Part shown: positions 35,201 through 47,200 of the stretch, piece after piece
Layout: each line of letters begins with the position of its first letter
Position numbering within the stretch: the first letter of the stretch is position 1
Origin: Streptomyces griseorubiginosus
GTDB lineage: Bacteria > Actinomycetota > Actinomycetes > Streptomycetales > Streptomycetaceae
Reading direction: 5' to 3'
Length of the DNA stretch: 64,000 nt
Assembly: GCF_001514195.1 (NCBI RefSeq)
Contig: NZ_KQ948737.1
Location: forward strand, 310,001 to 374,000
Notes under the pieces: model-generated
What the model saw: the letters and a program-made list of their open reading frames with translations, nothing else
What the model was told of the DNA's origin: nothing
The model's database searches: none
Made by a program: the position numbers and the translations under genes

Positions 35201-38200
35201 TGTGGAGCTGTGCAAGCGGCTCTCCGCTCTGCTCGGCCACCGGGTGCCGGTCAACGCCACCTACAACCACCCGAGTCCGGCCGACCTGGCCGCGTTCCTG
35301 CGGGACGAGTTGGCCGGGGTCTCGGGCGAAGGGGCACCGGTCACCGGTGCGGACCAGACCCCGGTGGACGACGATCCGATCGTCATCGTCGGCATGGCGT
35401 GCCGGTTCCCGGGCGGGGTCCGGACTCCGGACGACCTGTGGCACCTGCTGCTGGAGGAACGGGACGCGATCACGGAGTTCCCCGAGGACCGCGGCTGGAA
35501 CATCGAGGAGTTGTACGACCCCGATCCGACCCACCCGGGCACCTCCTACGTACGCCGGGGCGGCTTCCTCGACGACATCGCCGGCTTCGACGCGTCGCTC
35601 TTCGGCATAGCGCCCCGCGAGGCGCTGGCGATGGACCCGCATCAGCGCCTTCTTCTGGAGACGTCCTGGGAGGCCTTCGAGCGGGCCGGCATCGACCCCG
35701 GCTCACTGCGCGGCAGCCGTACGGGGGTGTTCGTCGGGACCAACGAGCAGGACTACGCCACTTACACCGCGCCCCAACAGGCGCAGGGCAGCGAAGGGTT
35801 CCTGTTGACCGGGCACGCGGCGAGCGTGGCTTCCGGGCGGATCGCCTACGTGCTGGGTCTGGAGGGTCCGGCGCTGACGGTCGACACCGCCTGCTCGTCG
35901 TCCCTCGTCGCTCTGCACCTGGCGACGCAGTCCCTGCGCAACGGTGAATGCGATCTGGCCGTCGCCGGTGGCGCGAGCGTCATGTCGACGCCGGGGATGT
36001 TCCTCGAGTTCTCCCGTCAGGGCGGGCTGTCGCCCGACGGGCGCTGCAAGGCGTTCGACGAGAGCGCGGACGGCACCGGCTGGTCCGAGGGCGTCGGAAC
36101 CCTGCTGATCGAGCGTCTCTCCGACGCGCGGCGCAACGGACACCCCGTGCTCGCCGTCGTCCGAGGTTCCGCGATCAACCAGGACGGTGCCTCCAACGGC
36201 CTCACCGCCCCCAACGGGCGTTCCCAGGCACGCCTCATCCGAACTGCCCTGGCCAACGCCGGTCTCACCCCCACCGACGTCGACAGCGTCGAGGCCCACG
36301 GCACCGGAACCCGGCTCGGCGACCCCATCGAAGCCCAGGCCCTCCTCACCACCTACGGTCAGCAGCGCGCGACCGAGGCCCCTTTGTGGCTCGGCTCCAT
36401 CAAGTCGAACATCGGCCACACCCAGGCCGCCGCCGGCATCGCCGGGGTCATCAAGACGGTCCTCGCCCTGCAACATGGCGTGCTCCCGCGCACCTTGCAC
36501 CTGACTGAAGCGACTTCCCACGTCGATTGGTCCTCGGGCGCGGTCCGGCTCCTCGCGGAGGCACGCAATTGGCCCGACACCGACCGGGTCCGACGGGCCG
36601 CCGTCTCGGCGTTCGGCATCAGCGGTACGAACGCTCACGTGATCCTTGAGCAGGCCCATGTGCCTGTACAGGCCGAGGAGTCCGTCCCGTCGGGTCGGCC
36701 GGTGCCGCTGGTCATTTCGGCGGGGAGCCCGGACGCGCTGGCGGCGGCGGGGGGCCGGCTGGCCCAGTGGCTGGATGACCGAACGGAGTTGCACCTCCCG
36801 CATGTTGCCCACGCGCTGGTCACTTCTCGGGCCTTGCTGCCGCACCGGGCAGTGGTGGTCGCCGAGGACCGGGACAGCGCGATCGACGGACTGCAAGCGC
36901 TGGCCAAGGACCGGCCCGCGCCGCACGTCATCCCCAGCACAGGACCTGTCACACCAGCCCGCCGTGGTCCGGTGTTCGTGTTCCCAGGTCAGGGCTCGCA
37001 GTGGGCCGGCATGGGCGCCGACCTCTACGCCACCAGCCCGGTCTTCCGTGACGCGCTGGACGCCTGCGCCGCCGCTCTCGACCCGCTCACAGGCTGGTCA
37101 CTGATCGACACCCTCACCAGAGACGACGACACCTGGCTGAACCACGTCGAGATGGTCCAGCCCGCCCTCTTCGCCGTCATGACCAGCCTCGCCCGCCTCT
37201 GGATCGCCCACGACATCCAACCCACCGCCGTCATCGGCCACTCCCAAGGCGAAATAGCCGCCGCGCACATCGCCGGCATCCTCACCCTCCACGACGCCGC
37301 CCGCATCGTCACCGTCCGCTCCACCGCCATGCGCCAACTGGCCGGACACGGCGTCATGGCCACCGTCAGCCAAAGTGCTCAATGGGTGAGCGACCACATC
37401 GACGACCGGGTCACCATCGCCGCCCACAACTCCCCCACCACCACCGTCATCAGCACCACACCCGACACCCTCGACGAGCTCACCACCCAGTGGGCTTCCC
37501 AGGGCGTCCGAGTACGCCGGATCAACGTCGACTACGCCAGCCACTCCCCCCAAGTCGACGCCCACCAACACCACATCACCACCGCCCTCGCCGACATCCA
37601 GCCACACCCCGCCACCATCCCCATGATCTCCACCGTCACAGGACAGCCAGTCGAAGGCCCCGAACTCGACGCCGACTACTGGTACACCAACCTCCGCCAC
37701 CCCGTCCGCTTCCACCAAGCACTCACCCACCTGATCAACGAAGGCCACCACACCACCATCGAGACCAGCCCCCACCCCGTCCTCACCCCCGCCATCGAAG
37801 AAACCTCCGAAGCCACAGGCACACCCCTCACCGCCCTCCACACCCTCCGCCGCAACACCACCGCCTCCTTCACCACCGCCCTCGCCCACGCCCACACCAC
37901 CGGCACCACCCCCAACTGGACGGCACTGCTCCCCACCCCCCACCACCACACCCCACTCCCCACCTACCCCTTCCAACACGAGCACTACTGGCTGGACCGC
38001 CCCCAACTGGCCGCCGCCGTGCAACCCGGTGTCGATGTCGCTGGGCACCCTTTGCTCAGCGCGGCTGTCCGGCTCGCGGACGGCGGGGTCGTCCTCACCG
38101 GCGGGTTGGGGCCCGCTGCGCCCGAATGGGTCGCGGACCACGCCGTCATGGGGTCGGTCCTGTTGCCGGGTACGGCTTTCGTCGAGCTGGCGGTGCGCGC

Positions 38201-41200
38201 CGGTGACGAGGTCGGGTGCGGCACTCTTGAGGAACTCACACTGCGGGCGCCCCTCGCGCTGCTCGCTCCGGTGGCCGTCCAGGTGGTGGTGGAGGAGCCG
38301 GACGACTCGGGCCGCAGGCGGGTCACGGTTCATTCCCGCCCCGCGTCCGCCTCAGGCCCGGGCGACGACTCCTGGACTCTGCACGCCGAAGGTCTGCTGG
38401 CGATCGGCGACGGCCAACCGAGCACAGATGACGCCGACTTCGCCGTCTGGCCCCCCGTAGGGGCTCAACCAGTCTCCGTTGCCGGGCTCTACGACGGACT
38501 CGCCGCCCAGGGCTACGACTACGGCCCCGCCTTCCGCGGAGTACGCACCCTCTGGCGCCGGAGCGACGACGAGGTGTTCGCCGAAGTCCGACTCCCCGAT
38601 GAGCTGGGCGCGGATGCGCAGGAGTTCGTCCTCCACCCCGCCCTGCTCGACGCAACGCTGCACGCGGTCGCGGGGGCCGGGCTGCTGCCGGCGTCCGACG
38701 GCATCCGCCTGCCGTTCGCCTGGTCCGGCGTGCGCGTCCACGCGGCCGGCGCGAGCACGCTGCGGGTCCGACTGCGTCGTGCGGGTGCGGATGCCGTGTC
38801 GTTGACGGCCGCTGACGAGTCCGGCGCGACGGTCGTGTCCCTTGATGCGCTCACGCTGCTGCCCATCGCCCCCGAACAGCTGCGCGCCGCCTCCCGGGAC
38901 GCACGCCCTGACGCCCTGCTGGCTCTGCACTGGGAGGAGGTGGCCGCACCGGGCGGACCCTCGGGTGTGTCCGTGCCGGAACACTGGGCCGCCGTCATGT
39001 CCCGGTCCGAAGAGATCGACGAGGTGTGCGGTGCCGTACCGCCCGAGGAACCGTCCGCCGTGCTCTTCGACACCTCCGCACGTCCCGGCTCCCCGTACGA
39101 GCCCAAGGACGCCGTGCAGGGCGCCCTTCACGTCGTACAGCGTTTCGTGACCGACCCCGCGCTGCGGAACTGTGTTCTTGTCGTGCGCACACGCGGGGCA
39201 GTCGTGGCGCTGGCGGAGGACCGGATCACGGCTCCCGCGGACGCGGCGGTGTGGGGGGTGGTGCGTTCGGCGCAGAGTGAGCATCCGGGGCGGTTCGTTC
39301 TGGTCGACGGGGTCGCCGGCGCGGAGGCGCCGAAATCACCCGGACTCGTGCTGGCGACCGGCGAGTCGCAACTCGCCTTGCGGAACGGGTCGTTCTTCGC
39401 TCCGCGGCTCGACCGTCATCGGCCGGAGGACGGGTCCCCCACTGTCTTCGACGCCGATCGCACGGTGTTGATCACCGGTGGGACGGGGGCCCTGGGCGGT
39501 CTCGTGGCACGGCACCTGGTCGCCTCGCACGGTGTACGGCGGCTGCTGTTGCTCAGCCGGTCGGGGCCGGGGGCAGCCGAAGTGGCTGAGCTGGTGGCGG
39601 ACTTGACCGGCGCGGGTGCCGTGGTGGACGTACGCGCCTGTGATGTCGGTGATCGTGCAGCGCTGGCCAGGGTGATCGCCGAGGTGCAGGAGTCGGGACA
39701 TCCGCTCGGTGCCGTGGTGCACGCGGCCGGTGTGCTCGCGGACGGCACGGTCGCGGGGTTGACCGAGCAGGCCGTGGACGCGGTGTTGCGTCCGAAGGCC
39801 GAAGCAGCCCTGCATTTGCATGAGTTGACGGCCGATCTCGACCTGTCGGCGTTCGTGTTGTTCTCGTCGGTCGCGGGGGTGCTGGGGAACGCGGGGCAGG
39901 CCAATTACGCGGCGGCCAACGCCTACCTGGACGCGCTGGCCGAGGTGCGCGCCGGACTCGGGCTGCCCGCGCTGTCGCTCGCGTGGGGGCTGTGGGAGCA
40001 GCCGAGCGGGATGACGGCCGAACTGAGCGGGCAGGATCTGGCGCGGATGCGGCGGAGCGGGCTGTTGCCCCTGTCGGCCGAGGAGGGGCTGGCGCTGCTC
40101 GACGCGGCACTGGCCGGCTCGCCCGGTGCGGCGGTGCTGGTGCCGGCACGGGTCGATGCCGCGACCCTGGTCCGGGCCGGGCGGGCGGTTCCGGCGCTGC
40201 TGTCGCGGCTGGCGCCGCGGGTCGGCCGCAGGACGGTCGCGCGGGCGGTCGAGGCGGGCTCCGGTGCGCTGTCGGCGTTCGAGGAGCGGTTGGCGGGGCT
40301 GTCCCGGGACGAGCGTGAGCGGCTTCTGCTGTCCGTGGTCCGGGACGAGACCGCCCTGGTGCTGGGGCATGCGCAGGGTGCGGTGCTCGATGTGGCGGGC
40401 GAGTTCCGGGAGTTGGGTGTCGACTCCCTCATGGCGGTGGAGGTGCGCAACCGGCTGGCTGCGGTCACCGGGCTCACGCTGCCGTCCACGGTCGTGTTCG
40501 ACCACCCGACGCCGCAGGCGCTGGCCCGACTGCTGCACGAACGGCTCACCGGCGCGCTGCCCGAGGCCGGGCAGGTCGTCGTGGAGCGGCCTGCGGATGA
40601 CGATCCCGTCGCCGTGGTCGGTATGGCCTGCCGCTATCCCGGCGGGGTCGAAGGTCCCCTCGATCTGTGGCAGTTGGTGCTCGACGAGCGAGACGCGGTC
40701 GGGGAGTTCCCGGCCGACCGCGGGTGGGATGTGGACGCACTGTTCGCTGCCGGCAGCGGTGCTGGAGGCACCAGCGCGACCCGGCACGGGGGTTTCCTGG
40801 ACGATGCCGCAGGATTCGATCCCTCCCTGTTCGGGATCTCACCGCGCGAGGCGCTCGCCATGGACCCGCAGCAGCGGCTGCTGCTCGAAGTGTCGTGGGA
40901 GGCCCTGGAGAACGCGGGCATCCCGGCGGACGCGGTGCGGGGCTCCCGTACCGGGGTGTTCGCCGGGTTGATGTACCACGACTACGGCACAGGGCTCACG
41001 CAGGTGCCAGAGGGTGTCGAGGGGTATCTGCTGACGGGGGGTGCGGGCAGTGTGGCCTCGGGGCGGATCGCCTACGCCCTGGGGCTGGAGGGTCCAGCGC
41101 TGACGGTCGACACCGCCTGCTCGTCCTCGCTCGTGGCGCTCCATCTGGCCGTCCAGTCGCTGCGGCAGGGCGAGTCGGATCTCGCGCTCGCGGGCGGGGT

Positions 41201-44200
41201 GACGGTGATGGTGACACCGGACACCTTCACGGAGTTCTCCCGGCAAGGCGGACTGTCGGGAGACGGGCGCTGCAAGTCGTTCGCCGAAGGTGCCGACGGG
41301 ACCGGTTGGTCCGAGGGCGTGGGCATGCTGCTGGTGGAGCGGCTGTCCGACGCGCGGCGCAACGGACATCGGGTCCTCGCCGTCGTGCGCGGTACGGCCG
41401 TCAACCAGGACGGTGCCTCGAACGGGCTGACCGCGCCCAACGGCCAGGCCCAGCAGCGGGTGATCCGCCAGGCCCTCGCCGACGCGGGGCTGTCACCGGA
41501 CGACGTGGACGCGGTCGAGGGGCATGGGACCGGCACCGTGCTGGGCGATCCCATCGAAGCGCAGGCGCTCCTGGCCACGTACGGTCAGGGACGTCCGGCG
41601 GACAGGCCGCTGTGGCTCGGGTCCGTCAAGTCGAACATCGGGCACACGCAGGCCGCCGCCGGCGTCGCCGGCATCATCAAGATGATCATGGCGATGCGGT
41701 CGGGAGTCCTTCCGCGCAGCCTGCACAGCGCCACCCCCTCGTCCCATGTCGACTGGGCGTCCGGGGGCGTCGAGTTGCTGTCCGGGGCGCGCGAGTGGCC
41801 GGACGGGGACCGGGTGCGGCGGGTCGGCGTGTCGTCGTTCGGGATCAGCGGGACGAACGCCCACATCGTCCTGGAGCAGGCCCCGGCCGGCGACGAGCCG
41901 TCCGAGCGGGGTCCCGCACCGGCGGTCGTACCCCTGCTGCTGTCCGCCGCCGGCGACGAGGCGCTGCGCGCCCAGGCGACGCGACTCGCGGGCGTCCTGG
42001 AGGAGGCGGGCGATTCCGCCGCCGCGTTGGTGGATGTGGGATGGTCGCTGGCCGAGGGACGGGCCGCGCTGCCCCGGCGGGCGGCCGTGATCGCCCCCGG
42101 GCCCGAGGAGGCGATCGAGCGGCTGCGGGCGCTGGCCGAGGGACGCGCGTCCGCCGGAGTGCTGACCGGGCGGGCCGAGCCGGACGGGCGGCTCGCCGTG
42201 GTCTTCAGTGGACAGGGCAGTCAACGGCTCGACATGGGACGTGAACTGCACGCCGCACAACCGGTGTTCGCGGCAGCCTTCGATGAAATCTGCGCCCACT
42301 TCGCACCGCACCTGCCCCTTCCCTTGCGGGAGGTCGTGTTCGGCGAATCCGCCGAGTTGCTGAACCGGACCGGATACGCGCAGGCCGCCCTGTTCGCGGT
42401 CGAGGTGGCCCTGTACCGGCTCGTGGAGCACTGGGGTCTCCGGCCCGGTCTGCTGATCGGGCATTCGATCGGGGAGTTCGCCGCCGCCTACGTGGCCGGC
42501 GTGTGGACGCTGCCCGATGCCTGCGCCCTCGTCGCCGCGCGGGGCACGCTGATGCAGGGCGTGACGGCGGACGGCGCCATGGCCGCCCTCGCCGTCACTC
42601 CCGAGGAGGTCGGGCCCGTGCTCGCCCCGTACGGCGACCGGGTCGGTGTCGCGGCCGTCAACGGGCCCGCCTCGGTGGTCGTCTCGGGCGACCGGGACGC
42701 CGTGGAGGAGGTGACCGCGCGGTTCGAGGCGGCCGGGCGGCGGGTGCAGCGGCTCCGCGTCAGTCATGCCTTCCACTCCGCACACATGGACACGATGCTG
42801 GACGCCTTCGCCGAGGTCCTGGCCGGTGTGCCCTTCCGGCCACCGACGCTGCCCGTGGTGTCCAACGTGACCGGCTCGCTGGCCGACCCGGAGGAACTGT
42901 GCTCCCCGGCGTACTGGGTGCGCCACGCGCGGGACGCGGTGCGGTTCGCCGACGGTGTCACCACCCTGCACGGCGAGTCCGTCACCGCGTATCTCGAACT
43001 CGGGCCCGCGGGTGTGCTCACCGGAGCGGTCCGCGACAGCCTGCCGGAGGAAGCGCAGCCGGTGATCGTCTCCGCCCTGTGGCGCGACCGGTCGGAGGTG
43101 GCGACCTTCGCGGAGGCGATGGCGGGCCTGCACCTGTCCGGTCTGTCCGTCGACTGGTCGGCCGCGTTCGCGCGCACCGGTGCCCGCATGGTCGACCTGC
43201 CCAACTATCCCTTCCAGCACAGCCGCTTCTGGCTCCAGGCAGCCGAGCGGAGCACCCGACCCGCCCTGGAGCGCCTTGCCGGGCTTCAGCCCGACGAGCT
43301 GGCACGGACGTTGAACGTCGACGAGATTCACGCGCGGGCGCTCGTCCCGGCGCTCACGGACTGGTTGCGGGCCCAGGAGCAGCCGCAGCGCCGGGAGTTG
43401 TCCGACCGTCAGGTGACCTGGGTGCCGGCGAAAACCCTCAGCGGCAGCCGGCGGCTCGACGGACGCTGGCAGGTCGTCGTTCCTGCGGGTGCCGACCCCC
43501 TCGACACGCGGGTGATGGCGCTGGCCAGGGCGCTGGAGCGGGCCGGTGCCGAGGTCGTCATGGGTGATGTCACGCTGGTCGAAGCGGAGTTGACGGGGTT
43601 GGTGGCCGTGACCGCGCTCGCCGACGACCCGGGCCTGTTCGCCGTGGAGGTCGTCCGGCAGGCGCCGGGCGGCGCCGGGCTGTGGTTCGTGACCCACGGC
43701 GCCGTCGCCACCGGCAGCGGTGACCCCGTGCTGGACCCCAGGCAGGCGGCGGTGTGGGGGTTCGGTCAGGCGATGTCGCTCGAACTACCCGAACTGTGGG
43801 GCGGGTTGATGGATCTGGGCGGCTTCGACGGCGACATGGACGTGCTGGGTGCGGTGCTGAGTGGTGCAAGCGGCGAGGACCAGGTCGCTGTGCGCAACGG
43901 GCGGGTGCTCGGGCGGCGCGTGGTGGCGCTGCCCACCAGCCGCGGAGGCGATCGGCCGTGGCGGCCCTCCGGGACCGTCCTCGTCACCGGCGGGACCGGA
44001 GCGCTGGGCGCGCGGGTCGCCGACTGGCTCGTCGACGGCGGTGCCGAGCACGTCGTCCTCACGAGCCGGCGCGGTGAACAGGCGCCGGGCGCGCACGAGT
44101 TGGCCGACCGGCTGCGTGAGCGCGGGGCGTGGGTGTCCGTCGAGGCGTGCGACGCGGGTGACCGGAGCGCTCTGTCCGACGTGCTCGGGCGTCATCGGCC

Positions 44201-47200
44201 CCGGGCCGTGTTCCATGCGGCCGGGGTGTTCGAGGCCGGCGGGATAGCGGACCTGTCGGCCGACTCCTGGGCGGCGGTGCTGTCCGCCAAGGCGGACGGG
44301 GCGCTGCATCTGGACGAGCTGAGCAGGGAGCTGGACCTGGACCTGGACGCGTTCGTGCTGTTCTCGTCCATCGCCGGCGTGTGGGGCGGCATCGGGCAGG
44401 GTGCCTACGCCGCCGCGAACGCCGTGCTCGACGCGCTCGCCCAGCGGCGGCGTGCGGACGGCCTGGCCGGGACCTCCGTCGCCTGGGGGCCGTGGGCGGG
44501 CGAGGGAATGGCCGCGGACGGCGAGATCGGCGCGGGACTGCGGCGCAGCGGTCTCGTCCCGATGCAGCCGCGGGACGCTCTCGCCGCGCTGCAAGACGTC
44601 CTGGACCAGGACGAGACGTGCCGCGTCGTCGTCGACGCGGACTGGGACCGGCTGCTCGCGGCGTTCGAGGCCGCGCGGCCGGGACCGCTGTTCGCCCTGC
44701 TGCCCCACGGCACCCGACCGGAAGTCGGTACGGAGGCGGAGGAGGCGGGCGCCGCCTATGCCCGGCACATCCGCGCACTGCCGCCCTCCGAGCAGGACCG
44801 GACGGTGTCCACGCTGGTACGGGACGTGGTCGCGGCGGCGCTCGGGCACGCCTCCTCCGACGCACTCGACATGACGCAGACGTTCAAAACCCTGGGCCTG
44901 GACTCGATGACCGCCGTGGAGGTCCGCAACCGGCTCACGGCGGCGACCGGGCTGACGCTGCCCACCACCGTGGTGTTCGACCGTCCCACGCCCCGGGACC
45001 TGGCCAAGGAGGTACGCGACCGGCTCGTCGGCACCGCTTCGAGCACCGCGCCCGTGCCGACGGACCGCCCGACGGTGGACGAACCGGTGGCGATCATCGG
45101 CATGGCCTGCCGCTACCCCGGCGGTGCGAACACCCCGGAGGACCTGTGGCGCCTGGTCGCCGAGGAGCGGGACGCGGTCTGCGACTTCCCCGAGGACCGC
45201 GGCTGGGACCTCGCCACGCTCTACGACCCCGACCCGGCCGCCACCGGGACGTCGTACTCCCGCGAGGGCGGCTTCCTCGACGACATCGCGGGCTTCGACG
45301 CGGGGCTGTTCGGGATCTCGCCGCGCGAGGCCCTCGCCATGGACCCGCACCAGCGGTTGCTGCTGGAGACCTCGTGGGAGGCGTTCGAACGGGCCGGTAT
45401 CCCGCCGACCTCGCTGCGCGGCAGCAGCACCGGAGTGTTCATCGGCGCGGGTGAGCAGGACTACGCGGGCGGTGTGACCGACGCGCCGGACGGGGTCGCC
45501 CACCATCTCCTGCTCGGGCACACGGCGAGCGTCCTCTCCGGTCGCCTCGCCTATGTGTTCGGGCTCGAAGGGCCCACCCTGACGCTGGACACGGCGTGCT
45601 CGGCCGGGCTGGTGGCCCTGCACCTGGCGGTGCGGGCGCTGCGCTCGGGCGAGTGCGATCTCGCCGTGGCGGGCGGGGCGACGGTGATGTCGACGCCCGG
45701 CGGCTTCGTCGAGTTCAGCCGGCAACAGGTGCTCGGCCGGACCGGGCGGTGCCGTTCGTACTCGGACGACGCGGACGGCTCGGCGTTCTCCGAGGGCATC
45801 GGCACCCTGGTGGTGGAGCGGCTGTCCGACGCGCGGCGCAACGGGCACCGCGTGCTGGCCGTGATCCGGGGTTCCGCGATCAACCAGGACGGCGCCTCGA
45901 ACGGGCTCAGCGCCCCGAACGGGCAGTCCCAGCAACGGGTGATCCGGCAGGCCCTCGCCGACGCGGGACTGGCCCCCGGGGACGTGGACGCCGTGGAGGG
46001 ACACGGGACCGGGACCCCGCTGGGTGACCCCATCGAGGCCGAGGCTCTGCTGGCCACCTACGGTCAGGACCGGCCCGGCGAACGGCCGTTGTGGCTCGGG
46101 TCCGTCAAGTCGAACATCGGGCACACCCAGGCCGCCGCGGGCATCGCCGGGGTCATCAAGATGGCCCAGGCTCTACGGCACGGTGTGCTTCCGCGCACCC
46201 TCCATCTCGACTCCCCGTCCTCGCACGTGAACTGGGCCTCCGGCGGGGTGGAGCTGCTGGACCGGGCGCGTGAGTGGCCGTCCGTGGAACGGGCGCGCCG
46301 TGCGGCCGTCTCGGCCTTCGGGATCAGCGGTACGAACGCGCACGTCATCCTCGAACAGCCCGAACCGGAGACCTCCGAGCCGTCCACCGCGGAGGTGGTC
46401 GGACCGGTGGTCCTGCCGCTGTCCGCGCACAGCGGGGCCGGCCTGCGCGGCCAGGCGCAGCGCCTGCGGGAGCTGCTGGACGCCGCACCGGATCTCGAAC
46501 TCGCTGTCCTCGGGCGGGCTTTGGCCGAGCACCGGGTGACAGACCTGGAGCACCGGGCGGCCGTGGTCGCCGAGGACCGGGAGACGGTCCTCGCCGCGCT
46601 CGGCGCCCTGGCCGAGGACGGGACGCATCCCCAGCTGACCACGGGTTCCGGCGCTCCGGGCGCCGACCCCGTGCTGGTCTTCCCGGGGCAGGGATCGCAG
46701 TGGCCCGGCATGGCACTCCAACTGCTCGACTCCTCACCGCGGTTCCGGGACGCGCTCGCCGAATGCGACGCGGCGCTGGGCGAATTCGTCGACTGGTCCG
46801 TGCTCGACGTGCTGCACGAACGGCCGGGCGCCCCGTCGATGGGGCAGCTGGACGTGGTGCAGCCGCTGCTGTTCGCGGTGATGGTGGCGCTGGCCAGGAC
46901 CTGGCAGGCGGCCGGGATCACCCCGGCAGCCGTGGTGGGGCACTCGCAGGGCGAGGTGGCCGCGGCCTGCGTGGCGGGCGCGCTGTCGCTGTCGGACGCG
47001 GCCCGGATCATCTGCCTGCGCAGCCGGGCCATGCAGGAGAAGCTGTCCGGACTCGGCGCCATGGCCTCGGTGGCACAACCCCAGGCGTGGGTCGCCGAAC
47101 GGCTGGAGCGCTGGGGCGGCCGCCTCAGTGTGGCCGCGGTCAACGGCCCCACCTCGGTGGTGGTGTCGGGCGAGGCGGCGGCGGTGGACGAGTTCCTCGC

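Noticed and set aside
41493-43697. Long antisense frames within pksA and pksB
   Set aside because: All lie opposite intact PKS domains with active-site motifs on the plus strand and have shadow-type composition.
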